From assembly GCA_017882405.1 (NCBI GenBank), contig JADGPO010000143.1, positions 42,055 through 106,054 on the forward strand: 64,000 nucleotides of DNA, in the 5' to 3' direction. The stretch comes from Solirubrobacteraceae bacterium. Lineage in GTDB: Bacteria > Actinomycetota > Thermoleophilia > Solirubrobacterales > Solirubrobacteraceae. Below are positions 1 to 7,364 of this stretch, in pieces. Within the stretch, counting starts at the first letter, position 1, and every line of letters begins with the position of its first letter. The notes beneath the pieces were generated by a model. It made no database searches. It had not been told where the DNA came from and saw only the letters and a program-made list of their open reading frames with translations. The position numbers were made by a program, and so were the translations under genes.

Positions 1-571
1 CCTCGCGCCCGCCGAACAGGATCTCCCCCATCCTGATCGTGTCGGCGGCATTGGGGCCGGAGGTGACCGAGCCCATGTAGGGCTTGTCCGACAGCGTCTG
101 CAGCGCGTAGACCATGTCGAGGTGGCGGGAGTCCAGCGGCCGGTCCTCGGGCTCGCAGATCGTTCCGCCCGGCGAGTCGAGCTCGGGGAAGGCCTGCGCC
201 AGGCGCACCAGGTTCTCGAAGTCGGCCATCTTGGCGTCGCGACGCACGTCGCCCTCGCGGATGAACGGGCAGCCGTAGACGGGCGCGAACACCATGTGGT
301 CGCCGCCGATGTGCGCCGTGTTGGCCGGATTGCGGGCCTGCAGCTCGAACTCCGACGGCGCCTTGGCGACCTGCTCGAGGATCCAGTCGGGGTCGAAGCG
401 CACCCGGTTCTCGTCCTCCACGATCTGCCCCGCGCCGCGCAGCAGCTCCACGGCCTCGGGCAGCAGGAACTCGATTCCCAGCTCGCTCACGATCCGCCGC
501 CAGCCGCGATCGAGCGTGGCCATCGCGTCCTCGGAGAGGATCTCGTAACGGGGCATGGAGTTGACGAACAT
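1..571 (-). CDS. MttB-family (trimethylamine/betaine-type) methyltransferase, 3' end outside window
   Basis: Only the N-terminal 190 residues are visible; the frame stays open to the window edge. It starts at the ATG at 571 behind a strong ribosome site (AGGAGG, about 578-585). Recognisable stretches are RYEILSEDAM, GGDHMVFAPVYGCPF and SVTSGPNAADT, typical of MttB-superfamily proteins, which move a methyl group from a quaternary or tertiary amine to a corrinoid protein. Full-length members are near 480-500 residues. The region where true trimethylamine enzymes carry pyrrolysine is not in view, so betaine- or other amine-specific forms are equally possible. It is divergent from the IclR gene and is probably controlled from the shared 78-bp gap. 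The neighbouring corrinoid protein is the expected methyl acceptor. Confidence 0.85.
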   Translation of the reverse strand, partial: MFVNSMPRYEILSEDAMATLDRGWRRIVSELGIEFLLPEAVELLRGAGQIVEDENRVRFDPDWILEQVAKAPSEFELQARNPANTAHIGGDHMVFAPVYGCPFIREGDVRRDAKMADFENLVRLAQAFPELDSPGGTICEPEDRPLDSRHLDMVYALQTLSDKPYMGSVTSGPNAADTIRMGEILFGGRE

Positions 572-614
572 GGGTGCTGCCTCCTCTTCTGCTTCGCGGC
601 CACGATCGAGATGC

Positions 615-642
615 TTGACGGCACGCCGTCGGCCCCTAATAT
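615..642 (+). promoter_or_regulatory. Sigma-70-type promoter of the iclR gene (leaderless start)
   Basis: TTGACG at 615-620 and TAATAT at 637-642 are separated by 16 bases. The predicted transcription start falls about 7-8 bases further on, at or next to the GTG at 650. No ribosome site precedes that GTG, so a leaderless mRNA is likely, as is common in actinobacteria. This is read directly from the sequence; the start site is inferred. Confidence 0.6.
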
Positions 643-649
643 ATCTACC

Positions 650-1459
650 GTGGAACAACAGTTCCAAATTTCCGAGCCGTCCGCCGCAACGCCTGGCGCG
701 AAGGGCACGACCGCCATCGACCGCGGCGCCGAGCTGCTTCTGCGCGTGCTCGAGTCCGCCGAGCCGGTGGCCCTGGCGGAGCTGGCCTCGGCCAGCGGCA
801 TCCCCAAGTCCACGGCCTCGCGGCTGGTCAGCGCGCTGGAGCGCCAGGGCCTGGTCGAGCAGGACGGCGAGCGCGGTCGGCTGCGCCCCGGTCCGGCGAT
901 CCTGCGGGTGGCCGAACGAAACCTGCTGGAGCGCAGCGTCGTCGAGCTGGCCGGGCCGTCACTGGACGCGCTGGGCGAGATCACCGGCGAGACGATCAAC
1001 CTGGCGGTGCCGGCGCGTCACGGCGTGGAGCACATCGCCCAGGTCGAGAGCCGCTACTTCCTCGGAGCCGGCCAGTGGCTGGGGCGCTCGGTGGGCTATC
1101 ACTGCACCGCCGTCGGCAAGGTGTTCATGGCCTTCGGACGCGCCGCGATCGCGGCCGCGCCGCTGCCGCGGCTGACCGCGAGCACCGTCACCTCGCCGAC
1201 CCGGCTGCGCGCCGAGCTCGAGACGGTGCGCGCCGAGTGCTTCGCGACCGCCGTCGACGAGCTCGAGCTCGGGCTGGCCGCAATCGCTGCTCCCGTTCGG
1301 GGGGCCAGCGGGGAAGTCGTCGCCGCGCTGTCCATCTCCGGCCCGACGACCCGCATCACCGACTCGCGGATCGCCGAGCTCAAGCCGATCCTGATCGACG
1401 AGGCGGGCAACCTCAGCCGCCGCCTCGGCCACCCCCAGCAGGGAGCGAACGCCGCATGA
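650..1459 (+). CDS. IclR-family transcriptional regulator
   Basis: The protein is 269 residues. After a short disordered leader, residues about 23-85 form the winged helix (AIDRGAELLLRVLE, then SGIPKSTASRLVSALERQG), followed by the IclR effector-binding domain with SVGYHCTAVGKVFMA and the terminal LSISGPTTRI segment. The frame is open far upstream, but the GTG at 650 is preferred because a good promoter ends just before it and an operator-like palindrome sits on it; the ATG at 611 is the alternative. The stop overlaps the next ATG (ATGA), tying it to the corrinoid genes. It probably senses a methylated amine or a catabolite; the ligand cannot be read from the sequence. Confidence 0.9.
   Translation: MEQQFQISEPSAATPGAKGTTAIDRGAELLLRVLESAEPVALAELASASGIPKSTASRLVSALERQGLVEQDGERGRLRPGPAILRVAERNLLERSVVELAGPSLDALGEITGETINLAVPARHGVEHIAQVESRYFLGAGQWLGRSVGYHCTAVGKVFMAFGRAAIAAAPLPRLTASTVTSPTRLRAELETVRAECFATAVDELELGLAAIAAPVRGASGEVVAALSISGPTTRITDSRIAELKPILIDEAGNLSRRLGHPQQGANAA
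651..666. promoter_or_regulatory. Inverted repeat, candidate IclR operator
   Basis: TGGAAC-AACA-GTTCCA is a perfect 6+6 inverted repeat lying on the predicted transcription start of the regulator gene, and it overlaps its first codons. It resembles known IclR-family operators of the TGGAAA...TTTCCA type. It also lies just upstream of the divergent MttB-family gene, so one site could serve both autorepression and control of the methyltransferase. Confidence 0.6.
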
Positions 1460-2121
1460 CGCACGAGGAGATCCTGAAGCTGCTGTACGACGAGACCCTG
1501 ATCGGCAACGCGCCCGCCGTCAAGGACGGAGTGAACGGCGGACTGCAGGACGGTCTGGAGCCCGAGCGGATGCTCTACGACGCCCTGATCCCGTCGCTGG
1601 AGGAGGTGGGAGCCCGCTTCGAGCGCGGCGACTACTTCGTGCCCGAGATGCTGATCGCCGCACGGGCCATGCAGGGCGCGCTGGACATCCTGCGCCCGCT
1701 GCTGGCCGAGACCGACACCCAGCAGGTGGGGACGTTCCTGATGGGAACGGTCAAGGGCGACGTGCACGACATCGGCAAGAACCTCTGCAACATCATGCTC
1801 GAGGGCGCCGGCTTCACCGTGATCGATCTCGGCGTCAACGTTGCGCCGGAGAAGTTCATCGAGCAGATCGGCGAGCACAACCCGGACGTCGTCGGCTTCT
1901 CGGCGTTCCTGACGACGACGATGCCGATGTTCAAGGCCAACGTCAATGCGCTGGAGAAGGCCGGCATCCGCGACGACGTGATCGTCATGGTCGGCGGCGC
2001 CCCGGTCACGCAGGAGTACGCCGACGCGGTCGGCGCCGACGGCTACTCGGCCGACGCCTCCTCGGCGGTCAAGAAGGCCAAGGAGCTCATCCAGCGCAAG
2101 CGAGACAGAGTCCCGGCATGA
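1456..2121 (+). CDS. Corrinoid (B12-binding) methyltransferase carrier protein
   Basis: The protein is 221 residues with two domains: a helical cap (about 1-85, including RFERGDYFVPEML) and a Rossmann-like cobalamin domain. The B12 signature DVHDIG is at residues 102-107, with His104 as the lower cobalt ligand, followed later by GFSAFLTTTM and MVGGAPVT. The layout and length match MtbC/MttC/MtgC-type carriers that accept a methyl group from a substrate-specific methyltransferase. The natural partners are the MttB-family gene upstream and the pterin-binding methyltransferase at 3395-4264. The ATG start overlaps the regulator's stop. The methylated substrate is inferred only from context. Confidence 0.93.
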   Translation: MTHEEILKLLYDETLIGNAPAVKDGVNGGLQDGLEPERMLYDALIPSLEEVGARFERGDYFVPEMLIAARAMQGALDILRPLLAETDTQQVGTFLMGTVKGDVHDIGKNLCNIMLEGAGFTVIDLGVNVAPEKFIEQIGEHNPDVVGFSAFLTTTMPMFKANVNALEKAGIRDDVIVMVGGAPVTQEYADAVGADGYSADASSAVKKAKELIQRKRDRVPA

Positions 2122-2495
2122 CCGTCGCGGCTGTCCTCGCGCATGTGGAGCACGCGGTCAAGAAGCCGATCTGGGGCTGTCAGATGTGCGGCCAGTGCGT
2201 GCTGCACTCCACCGGTCTGACGTGCCCGATGACGTGCCCCAAGACGTTGCGCAACGGGCCGTGCGGCGGGGTGCGCGCCAACGGCAACTGCGAGGTCAAG
2301 CCCGAGATGCGCTGCGTGTGGCTCAAGGCCTACGAGCGTTCCGAGCGCCTGCCGCTGTGGCGCGGGCACATCGACGACCTGCGCCCGCCGGTCGACAACC
2401 AGCTTCAGGGAACCTCGGCGTGGGTGAACCTCGTGACCGGCCGCGACCGGGAGGTGCCCGCAGGCTGGGCGGCGGATGTCGAACCTCGGGCATAA
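2118..2495 (+). CDS. Methylenetetrahydrofolate reductase C-terminal-domain protein (MetV-like)
   Basis: This 125-residue cysteine-rich protein has Cys at 21, 24, 27, 36, 40, 49 and 58, with motifs GCQMCGQC, GLTCPMTCPK and NGPCGG. These match the MTHFR C-terminal domain family, which in acetogens (MetV) accompanies MetF and binds a metal or Fe-S centre. Its start overlaps the corrinoid gene by 4 bases, and its end overlaps metF by 20 bases, as expected for subunits of one enzyme. It probably passes electrons to or stabilises the MetF-like subunit. The cofactor type is not visible. Confidence 0.82.
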   Translation: MTVAAVLAHVEHAVKKPIWGCQMCGQCVLHSTGLTCPMTCPKTLRNGPCGGVRANGNCEVKPEMRCVWLKAYERSERLPLWRGHIDDLRPPVDNQLQGTSAWVNLVTGRDREVPAGWAADVEPRA

Positions 2496-3423
2496 GCTCG
2501 ACGCCGGAGAGTTCGTCGTCACCGCCGAGCTGCCGGTGATCGATGGCGGCGGCTTTTCTGAAATTCAGCGCCAGCTGGAGCCGATGCGAGCGTTCGTGGA
2601 CGCCTTCAACGCCACCGACAACCCCGCGGCGCACGCCCACTGCTCGCCGCTGGCGGTGTCCATCGGGCTGATGCAGGTCGGAGCCGAGCCGGTCATGCAA
2701 CTGGTCTGCCGCGACCGCAACCGGCTCGCCCTGGAGTCCGATCTGGTCGGCGCCGCGATGTACGGGATCGAGAACATCTGCTGTCTCACCGGCGACGACG
2801 TGACCGCGGGCGACGAGCCCGAGGCCCGACGCGTATTCGACCTCGACGGTGTGCAGCTGATCGCGCTCGCCCGGGTGCTGGAGCGCGGGCACTATTTGTC
2901 CGGCCGCCCGCTGGGGGCGGGTGGGTCCGGAATCCATTTCTGCACCGGTGCCGTCGAGAACCCGGGCGCGCCGCCGTTCGAGTACCGCGTCCGCCGGGCC
3001 GCCCAGAAGGCGCTGGCGGGCGCGCGCTTCCTGCAGCTGCAGATCTGTTACCGAACCGAACTGCTGGAGCGCTTCATGGGCGCCGCCTACGACACCGGGC
3101 TGAGCCGGCGGATCGCGCTGATCCCGTCGATCTGCATCCTGCGGTCGGTCGGAGGGATGCGCTTCGTGGCCCGCAACGTCCCCGGCATCGACGTCCCGCC
3201 CGAGGTGGTGGCGCGCGTCGAGGGCGCCGTTGACGCGGAGGCCGAGTGCTTCGAGATCGCCTACGAGCTGGCCTCGCACGCGCTCGCCCAGCCGGGCGTG
3301 GCCGGCCTTCACTTCATCTCCTTCCGCGAGGACGCGGGCATCGCCAAGTTGTGCGCCCGCCTGGGAATCGCCCCTCGACAAGAAAGAGAGTCCAATGGAC
3401 ACAGTGCTTCGTTCGCGCTCTAG
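2476..3423 (+). CDS. metF: Methylenetetrahydrofolate reductase (MetF family)
   Basis: The protein is 315 residues and shows the MetF TIM-barrel pattern: AELPVIDGGG near the N-terminus, FNATDNPAAHAH, then NICCLTGDD and the late GVAGLHFISF strand. The enzyme interconverts methylene- and methyl-tetrahydrofolate with a flavin. Next to a methyl-H4folate:corrinoid methyltransferase, the likely direction is oxidation of methyl groups taken from substrates, though biosynthetic reduction is possible. It overlaps the MetV-like gene by 20 bases and the next gene by 29 bases, so the module is tightly coupled. Confidence 0.9.
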   Translation: MSNLGHKLDAGEFVVTAELPVIDGGGFSEIQRQLEPMRAFVDAFNATDNPAAHAHCSPLAVSIGLMQVGAEPVMQLVCRDRNRLALESDLVGAAMYGIENICCLTGDDVTAGDEPEARRVFDLDGVQLIALARVLERGHYLSGRPLGAGGSGIHFCTGAVENPGAPPFEYRVRRAAQKALAGARFLQLQICYRTELLERFMGAAYDTGLSRRIALIPSICILRSVGGMRFVARNVPGIDVPPEVVARVEGAVDAEAECFEIAYELASHALAQPGVAGLHFISFREDAGIAKLCARLGIAPRQERESNGHSASFAL

Positions 3424-4264
3424 CAGCGTGACGATCGGTGCCGACCAGCCGTTCTGCGTGATCGGCGAGCGGATCAACCCCACCGGCCGCAAGAAGTTCG
3501 CCGAGGAGCTGCGCGGCGGCGAAATGCGTTTAGTGACCGTCGACGCGCTCGCCCAGGCGGCTGCCGGGGCCAACATGGTCGACGTCAATGCCGGCATCCC
3601 GCTGGTCGACGAGCCCGAGCTGCTGATGTCGATGCTGCGCGCCGTGCAGGAGGCCATCGACCTGCCGATCTGCATCGACTCGTCGGTGATCGAGGCGCTG
3701 GAGGCCGGGCTGTCGGTCTACGAGGGCCGCGCGCTGGTCAACTCGGTCACCGCCGAGGACGAGCGCCTGGAGGAGATCCTGCCGCTGGTGGCCAAGTACG
3801 ACGCCGCCGTCATCGGGCTCGCCAACGACGAGACGGGAATCCCCGAGACGCCCGCCAAGCGACTGGAGTGCGCGCGCAAGATCGTGAGCGCGGCCAACGA
3901 CCACGGGATCAAGACCGAGGACGTGCTCATCGACCCGCTGGCGATGACCGTCGGGGCGGCCACGGACGCGGTGACGATCACCCTGGCCACGATCTCGCTG
4001 ATCCGTGACGAACTGGGCGTCAACATGTGCCTGGGCGCGTCCAACGTGTCGTTCGGCCTGCCCCAGCGCCACGCACTCAACGCCGGCTTTCTGCCGATGG
4101 CGGCGGCCGCGGGGCTGACGAGCGCGATCATGTCGACCGCCGAGGTGTGCGTACAGTCGGTGCGCGCCGCCGACCTGCTGCTGGGCCACGACCCGTGGGG
4201 CGCCAACTGGATCGCCGCCCACCGTGCTCGCCAGGCGGCCGAGAAGGAGGCAGCAGCGGCGTGA
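3395..4264 (+). CDS. Methyltetrahydrofolate:corrinoid methyltransferase (MtgA/AcsE-like, pterin-binding)
   Basis: The protein is 289 residues starting at ATG 3395 behind AGAAAGAGAG. It is a dihydropteroate-synthase-fold pterin-binding barrel: FCVIGERINPTGRKKF at the start, MVDVNAG, ICIDSS, and NMCLGASNVSFGLP for the late barrel strands. This family passes a methyl group between H4folate and a corrinoid protein (AcsE, MtgA, MtvA). With the corrinoid carrier, MetF and MttB-like genes beside it, the likely job is loading methyl groups from the demethylated substrate onto H4folate. It overlaps metF by 29 bases, and its stop overlaps the next GTG (GTGA). Confidence 0.9.
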   Translation: MDTVLRSRSSSVTIGADQPFCVIGERINPTGRKKFAEELRGGEMRLVTVDALAQAAAGANMVDVNAGIPLVDEPELLMSMLRAVQEAIDLPICIDSSVIEALEAGLSVYEGRALVNSVTAEDERLEEILPLVAKYDAAVIGLANDETGIPETPAKRLECARKIVSAANDHGIKTEDVLIDPLAMTVGAATDAVTITLATISLIRDELGVNMCLGASNVSFGLPQRHALNAGFLPMAAAAGLTSAIMSTAEVCVQSVRAADLLLGHDPWGANWIAAHRARQAAEKEAAAA

Positions 4265-6159
4265 GCGCCGCCTCGCCCCAGCGTCTGCCCCGCGAGGCAC
4301 CGGAGCCCGAAGTCGTCGCGCCCGAGGACGGCGCGACCCGCGTGCGCCTGCGCTTCCTGCCCTCCGGCGACGAGGTGCGCGTGCCCAGCGGCACGCCGAT
4401 CTTCGACGCCGCCAGCTGGAACGGGATCGCGATCGACTCCACCTGTGGCGGCTACGGCACGTGCAAGAAGTGCAAGGTGCGCGTCATCTCGGGCGACGTC
4501 CCGGTGTCAGCCGTCGACCCCCGCGCGTTCACCCCCGAGGAGCTGCGCGACGGCTGGCGACTGGCCTGCCGGGCGGGCGCCCGGGAGGACCTCGCCGTCG
4601 AGGTCCCGCCCCTGCAGACCCGCCCCAGGGCGGCGCTCGCCGGCGTCGGGCGCCACGTCATCCTGCGCCCGTCGGTGCAGAAGCGCCACCTGGTGCTCGA
4701 GGAGCCGACGATGGATGACCAGCGGCCGGACCTGCAGCGGGTGCTCGACGGGCTGGACGACCTGGAGCCCTACGCCTCGCTGGAGCTGCTGCGCACGCTC
4801 GGGGGCACGCTGCGCAAGGCCCAATTCGACGTCACCGCGGTCGTGTGCGACCGTGAGCTGATCGCGCTGGAGCCCGGCGACACGACCGACCGGCGCTTTG
4901 CGATCGCGTTCGATCTGGGCACGACCACGGTGGTGGCGACGCTCCTGGACCTGGAGAGCGGCCAGCCGGCCGCGGTGCGTTCGATGCTCAACCGCCAGCA
5001 GCCGTTCGGGGCCGACGTGATCACGCGTATTTCATCAACGATGATGGACGACACGGCGCTGGAAGCGCTGGGCGATCGCGCCCACGAGACGATGGCCGAG
5101 CTCACCGCCGAGGTGCTGGCGGAGGCCGAGGTGGCCGCCGAGGAGGTCTACGAGATCACCGTGTGCGGCAACGTCACGATGATGCAGCTCGCCCTGGGAA
5201 TCGATCCCGAGCCGCTGTCGATGGCGCCGTTCGTGGTCTCCACCCACCAGCTGCCGCCGACCACCGCGGCCGACTTCGGCGTCACAGTTCACCCCCGCGC
5301 CCCGGCGTTCGTGTTCCCCTCGCTCGGCGCCTACGTCGGCGGTGACATCGTCGCCGGCATGCTGGCCTCGGGGCTGACGCGGGATCGGCGGCTGCGGCTG
5401 TTCATCGACGTGGGCACCAACTCGGAGATCGCGCTGGGCTCGGTCGACCGCGTGGTCGCCACCGCCGCGCCCGCCGGGCCGGCTTTCGAGGCGGCCCAGA
5501 TCCGCTGTGGGATGCGCGCCGCCGAGGGGGCGATCGAGGGCGTGCGATTGACCGAGGACGGCTTGGCGCTGGAGGTGATCGGCGACTGCGAGCCCGTGGG
5601 CATGTGCGGATCGGGCCTGGTCGACGCCGTCGCCGAACTGGTCCACGCCGGCCTGCTGGACCGCTCGGGGCGCTTCATCCCCGACGAGGACGCGGCCCTG
5701 CGCTTTCTGGCGCTGTCAGATCGGCTGACCAAGATCGGCGAGGAGCGGGTGTTCGTGCTGCACTGGCGCGGAGACGACGCTGCCTCCTCGGTGTTCCTCT
5801 CCCAGCGCGACGTGCGGGAGCTGCAGTTCGCCAAGGCGTCGATCGCCACCGGCTGGGACATCCTGCTGCGCGAGCTCGGGGTCGACGCGTCGGAGATCAG
5901 CCAGGTCCTGCTGGCCGGCTCGTTCGGGGCCTATCTGACGCCGCTGTCAGCCGTGCGGATCGGGCTGGTGCCGCGGATGGCGCTGCCGCGGATCGTCTCG
6001 GCGGGCAACGTCGCCGGCGAGGGCGCCAAGATCGCCGCCCTGTCGCTGCGCGAGCGTGCTGAGGCGCAATCGATCCTGCGCGAGGTGGAGTACGTGGAGC
6101 TGTCGGGACGCGCGGACTTCAACGACCTGTTCATCGACCAGCTGGCGTTCCCCGGATGA
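4261..6159 (+). CDS. Corrinoid activation protein: 2Fe-2S ferredoxin fused to ASKHA ATPase (RamA/RACE-like)
   Basis: The protein is 632 residues. Residues about 27-120 are a plant-type ferredoxin domain with cysteines at 62, 68, 71 and 103 (CGGYGTCKKC...C). A linker is followed by the ASKHA domain from about residue 213, with the phosphate motifs DLGTTT, FIDVGTNSEI and VLLAGSFGAYL. This architecture (DUF4445) belongs to ATP-dependent reductive activators that restore Co(I) in corrinoid proteins after accidental oxidation. The start is GTG at 4261, overlapping the previous stop; the frame is open further upstream, but that part is antisense to conserved code. Its partner is the corrinoid carrier at 1456-2121. 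Confidence 0.92.
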   Translation: MSAASPQRLPREAPEPEVVAPEDGATRVRLRFLPSGDEVRVPSGTPIFDAASWNGIAIDSTCGGYGTCKKCKVRVISGDVPVSAVDPRAFTPEELRDGWRLACRAGAREDLAVEVPPLQTRPRAALAGVGRHVILRPSVQKRHLVLEEPTMDDQRPDLQRVLDGLDDLEPYASLELLRTLGGTLRKAQFDVTAVVCDRELIALEPGDTTDRRFAIAFDLGTTTVVATLLDLESGQPAAVRSMLNRQQPFGADVITRISSTMMDDTALEALGDRAHETMAELTAEVLAEAEVAAEEVYEITVCGNVTMMQLALGIDPEPLSMAPFVVSTHQLPPTTAADFGVTVHPRAPAFVFPSLGAYVGGDIVAGMLASGLTRDRRLRLFIDVGTNSEIALGSVDRVVATAAPAGPAFEAAQIRCGMRAAEGAIEGVRLTEDGLALEVIGDCEPVGMCGSGLVDAVAELVHAGLLDRSGRFIPDEDAALRFLALSDRLTKIGEERVFVLHWRGDDAASSVFLSQRDVRELQFAKASIATGWDILLRELGVDASEISQVLLAGSFGAYLTPLSAVRIGLVPRMALPRIVSAGNVAGEGAKIAALSLRERAEAQSILREVEYVELSGRADFNDLFIDQLAFPG

Positions 6160-6758
6160 ATCCGTCCCCACCCACCCACCCTCCAGCCACCATCGTGGCC
6201 TGCGGAGCGCTCGCGCTCGATGTGCGGCGCATCGCCCGGCGCCGCGGCTGGGAGATCGACGTCCTACCGGTCGACGCGCTGCTGCACAACCGTCCGGAGC
6301 AGATCCCGGCGGCGGTGGCGCAGGCCACTGGCGGGGGGTACGTGATCGCGGTCGCCTACGGAGACTGCGGCACGCGGGGCGCGCTGGACAAGCTCGGTCT
6401 GCCCCGGCTGGAGGGCGACACGTGCTACGACGTCCTGGCGCGAGACGAGGTCCGCGCGGCTCTGGACGAGGAGCCGGGAACCTACTTTCTGACCGACTTC
6501 CTCGCCCGGACGTTCCAGCACACCGTCGTCCGCGAGCTCGGACTCGATCGCTGGCCCGAGCTACGGGATGAGTACTTCCGCCATTACACGCGCGTGGTGT
6601 GGCTCGCTCAGCGGCCCACCGAAGCGACTCGCGCGTGCGCGCAGCGCGCCGCCGCCACGCTGGGGCTGCCGCTCACGGAGGTCGCCGTCGGTAACGACGG
6701 CCTGGAACGCGCGTTGGAACTCCTCCTTGCGCGTGAATGCGATATTTATCCCGGATAA
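6156..6758 (+). CDS. DUF1638 family protein
   Basis: This 200-residue protein shows the DUF1638 pattern: IVACGALALDV at the start, YGDCGTRG, GDTCYDVLA and YFLTDFLARTF. The molecular function of the family is not established, but it recurs beside corrinoid methyltransferase genes, which is the case here. It overlaps the activator by 4 bases (ATGA) and closes the operon. Conserved Cys and Asp residues suggest a metal or cofactor role, which is inference only. Confidence 0.82.
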   Translation: MNPSPPTHPPATIVACGALALDVRRIARRRGWEIDVLPVDALLHNRPEQIPAAVAQATGGGYVIAVAYGDCGTRGALDKLGLPRLEGDTCYDVLARDEVRAALDEEPGTYFLTDFLARTFQHTVVRELGLDRWPELRDEYFRHYTRVVWLAQRPTEATRACAQRAAATLGLPLTEVAVGNDGLERALELLLARECDIYPG

Positions 6759-6842
6759 CTGAGACGTTTATCGCGATCGAGCCTGGGCGGACCCCGCTCG
6801 TTTGACCCTCGCCGCGTCGGCGGGCTGGAGTCGCGTGCCTGG

Positions 6843-7364
6843 GTGGCCTACTACCGGCGCGAGTGGCTCACCCTGCTGCGCGCCGCCGTTGGGCTCACCC
6901 GCCAGACCTTCGGGTTGCCGTGGCCCGCGACCCTCTACGGCTCCTGGCTGGTGATGCGCGGCAACCAGCTATGGGCGCCGGCCGAGAACGACCCGGCCGC
7001 CTGCCGAGCCGTCATGCAGCGGTTCTATGCGCTCGTGCGCCGCCACCACGGCGAGCGCTTCGATCCCGGGGTGGCCGCCGAGCTCGAGGTCGAGTGGTGG
7101 CGCGTCCACCGCGATCACCAGCACCACGGAGGCGACGGGCGTGCCAATGCGCTGGTCGACGCGCTGGCCAGGCTGTACGCCTACGTCTACGGCGTAACCG
7201 AGGAGTCGGTCCATCGCGCCGCCCAGCAGCGCGCGCTGGCGATGGACATCTCCGACGACTGGATCGCCAAGGGCTGCGACCCGGGCAGCCCGCTGATCGC
7301 CGAGGAGAGGGCCGCGCTCGTGCGCTCCTACGCTGCGCTGCTGTCCGCCGTGCACCGGGCCTAA
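6843..7364 (+). CDS. Conserved hypothetical protein (WWRVHR/NDP motif family), start uncertain
   Basis: The protein has 173 residues from GTG 6843. It has a hydrophobic, helix-rich N-terminal half (TLLRAAVGLTRQTFGLPW), then NQLWAPAENDP, and a conserved-looking acidic-aromatic stretch LEVEWWRVHRDHQHH. I recognise the pattern as an actinobacterial family of unknown function. The same frame is open back to the stop of the DUF1638 gene (6756-6758), and the codons just upstream read FDPRRVGGLESRAW, which looks like genuine protein. The true start may therefore be a CTG (6783 or 6759), since no ATG, GTG or TTG exists upstream. It overlaps the convergent oxidoreductase gene by 4 bases. Confidence 0.6.
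   Translation: MAYYRREWLTLLRAAVGLTRQTFGLPWPATLYGSWLVMRGNQLWAPAENDPAACRAVMQRFYALVRRHHGERFDPGVAAELEVEWWRVHRDHQHHGGDGRANALVDALARLYAYVYGVTEESVHRAAQQRALAMDISDDWIAKGCDPGSPLIAEERAALVRSYAALLSAVHRA

Noticed and set aside
572..649. Cobalamin riboswitch upstream of the corrinoid methyltransferase genes
   Set aside because: The divergent gap is only 78 bases, too short for a B12 riboswitch, and no B12-box-like sequence was found.
6165..6185. CCCACCCACC-type run at the start of the DUF1638 gene and similar runs in fhcB and pqqC
   Set aside because: They are short matches to the complement of the leader core that are explained by Pro/Gly/Trp-Val codons.
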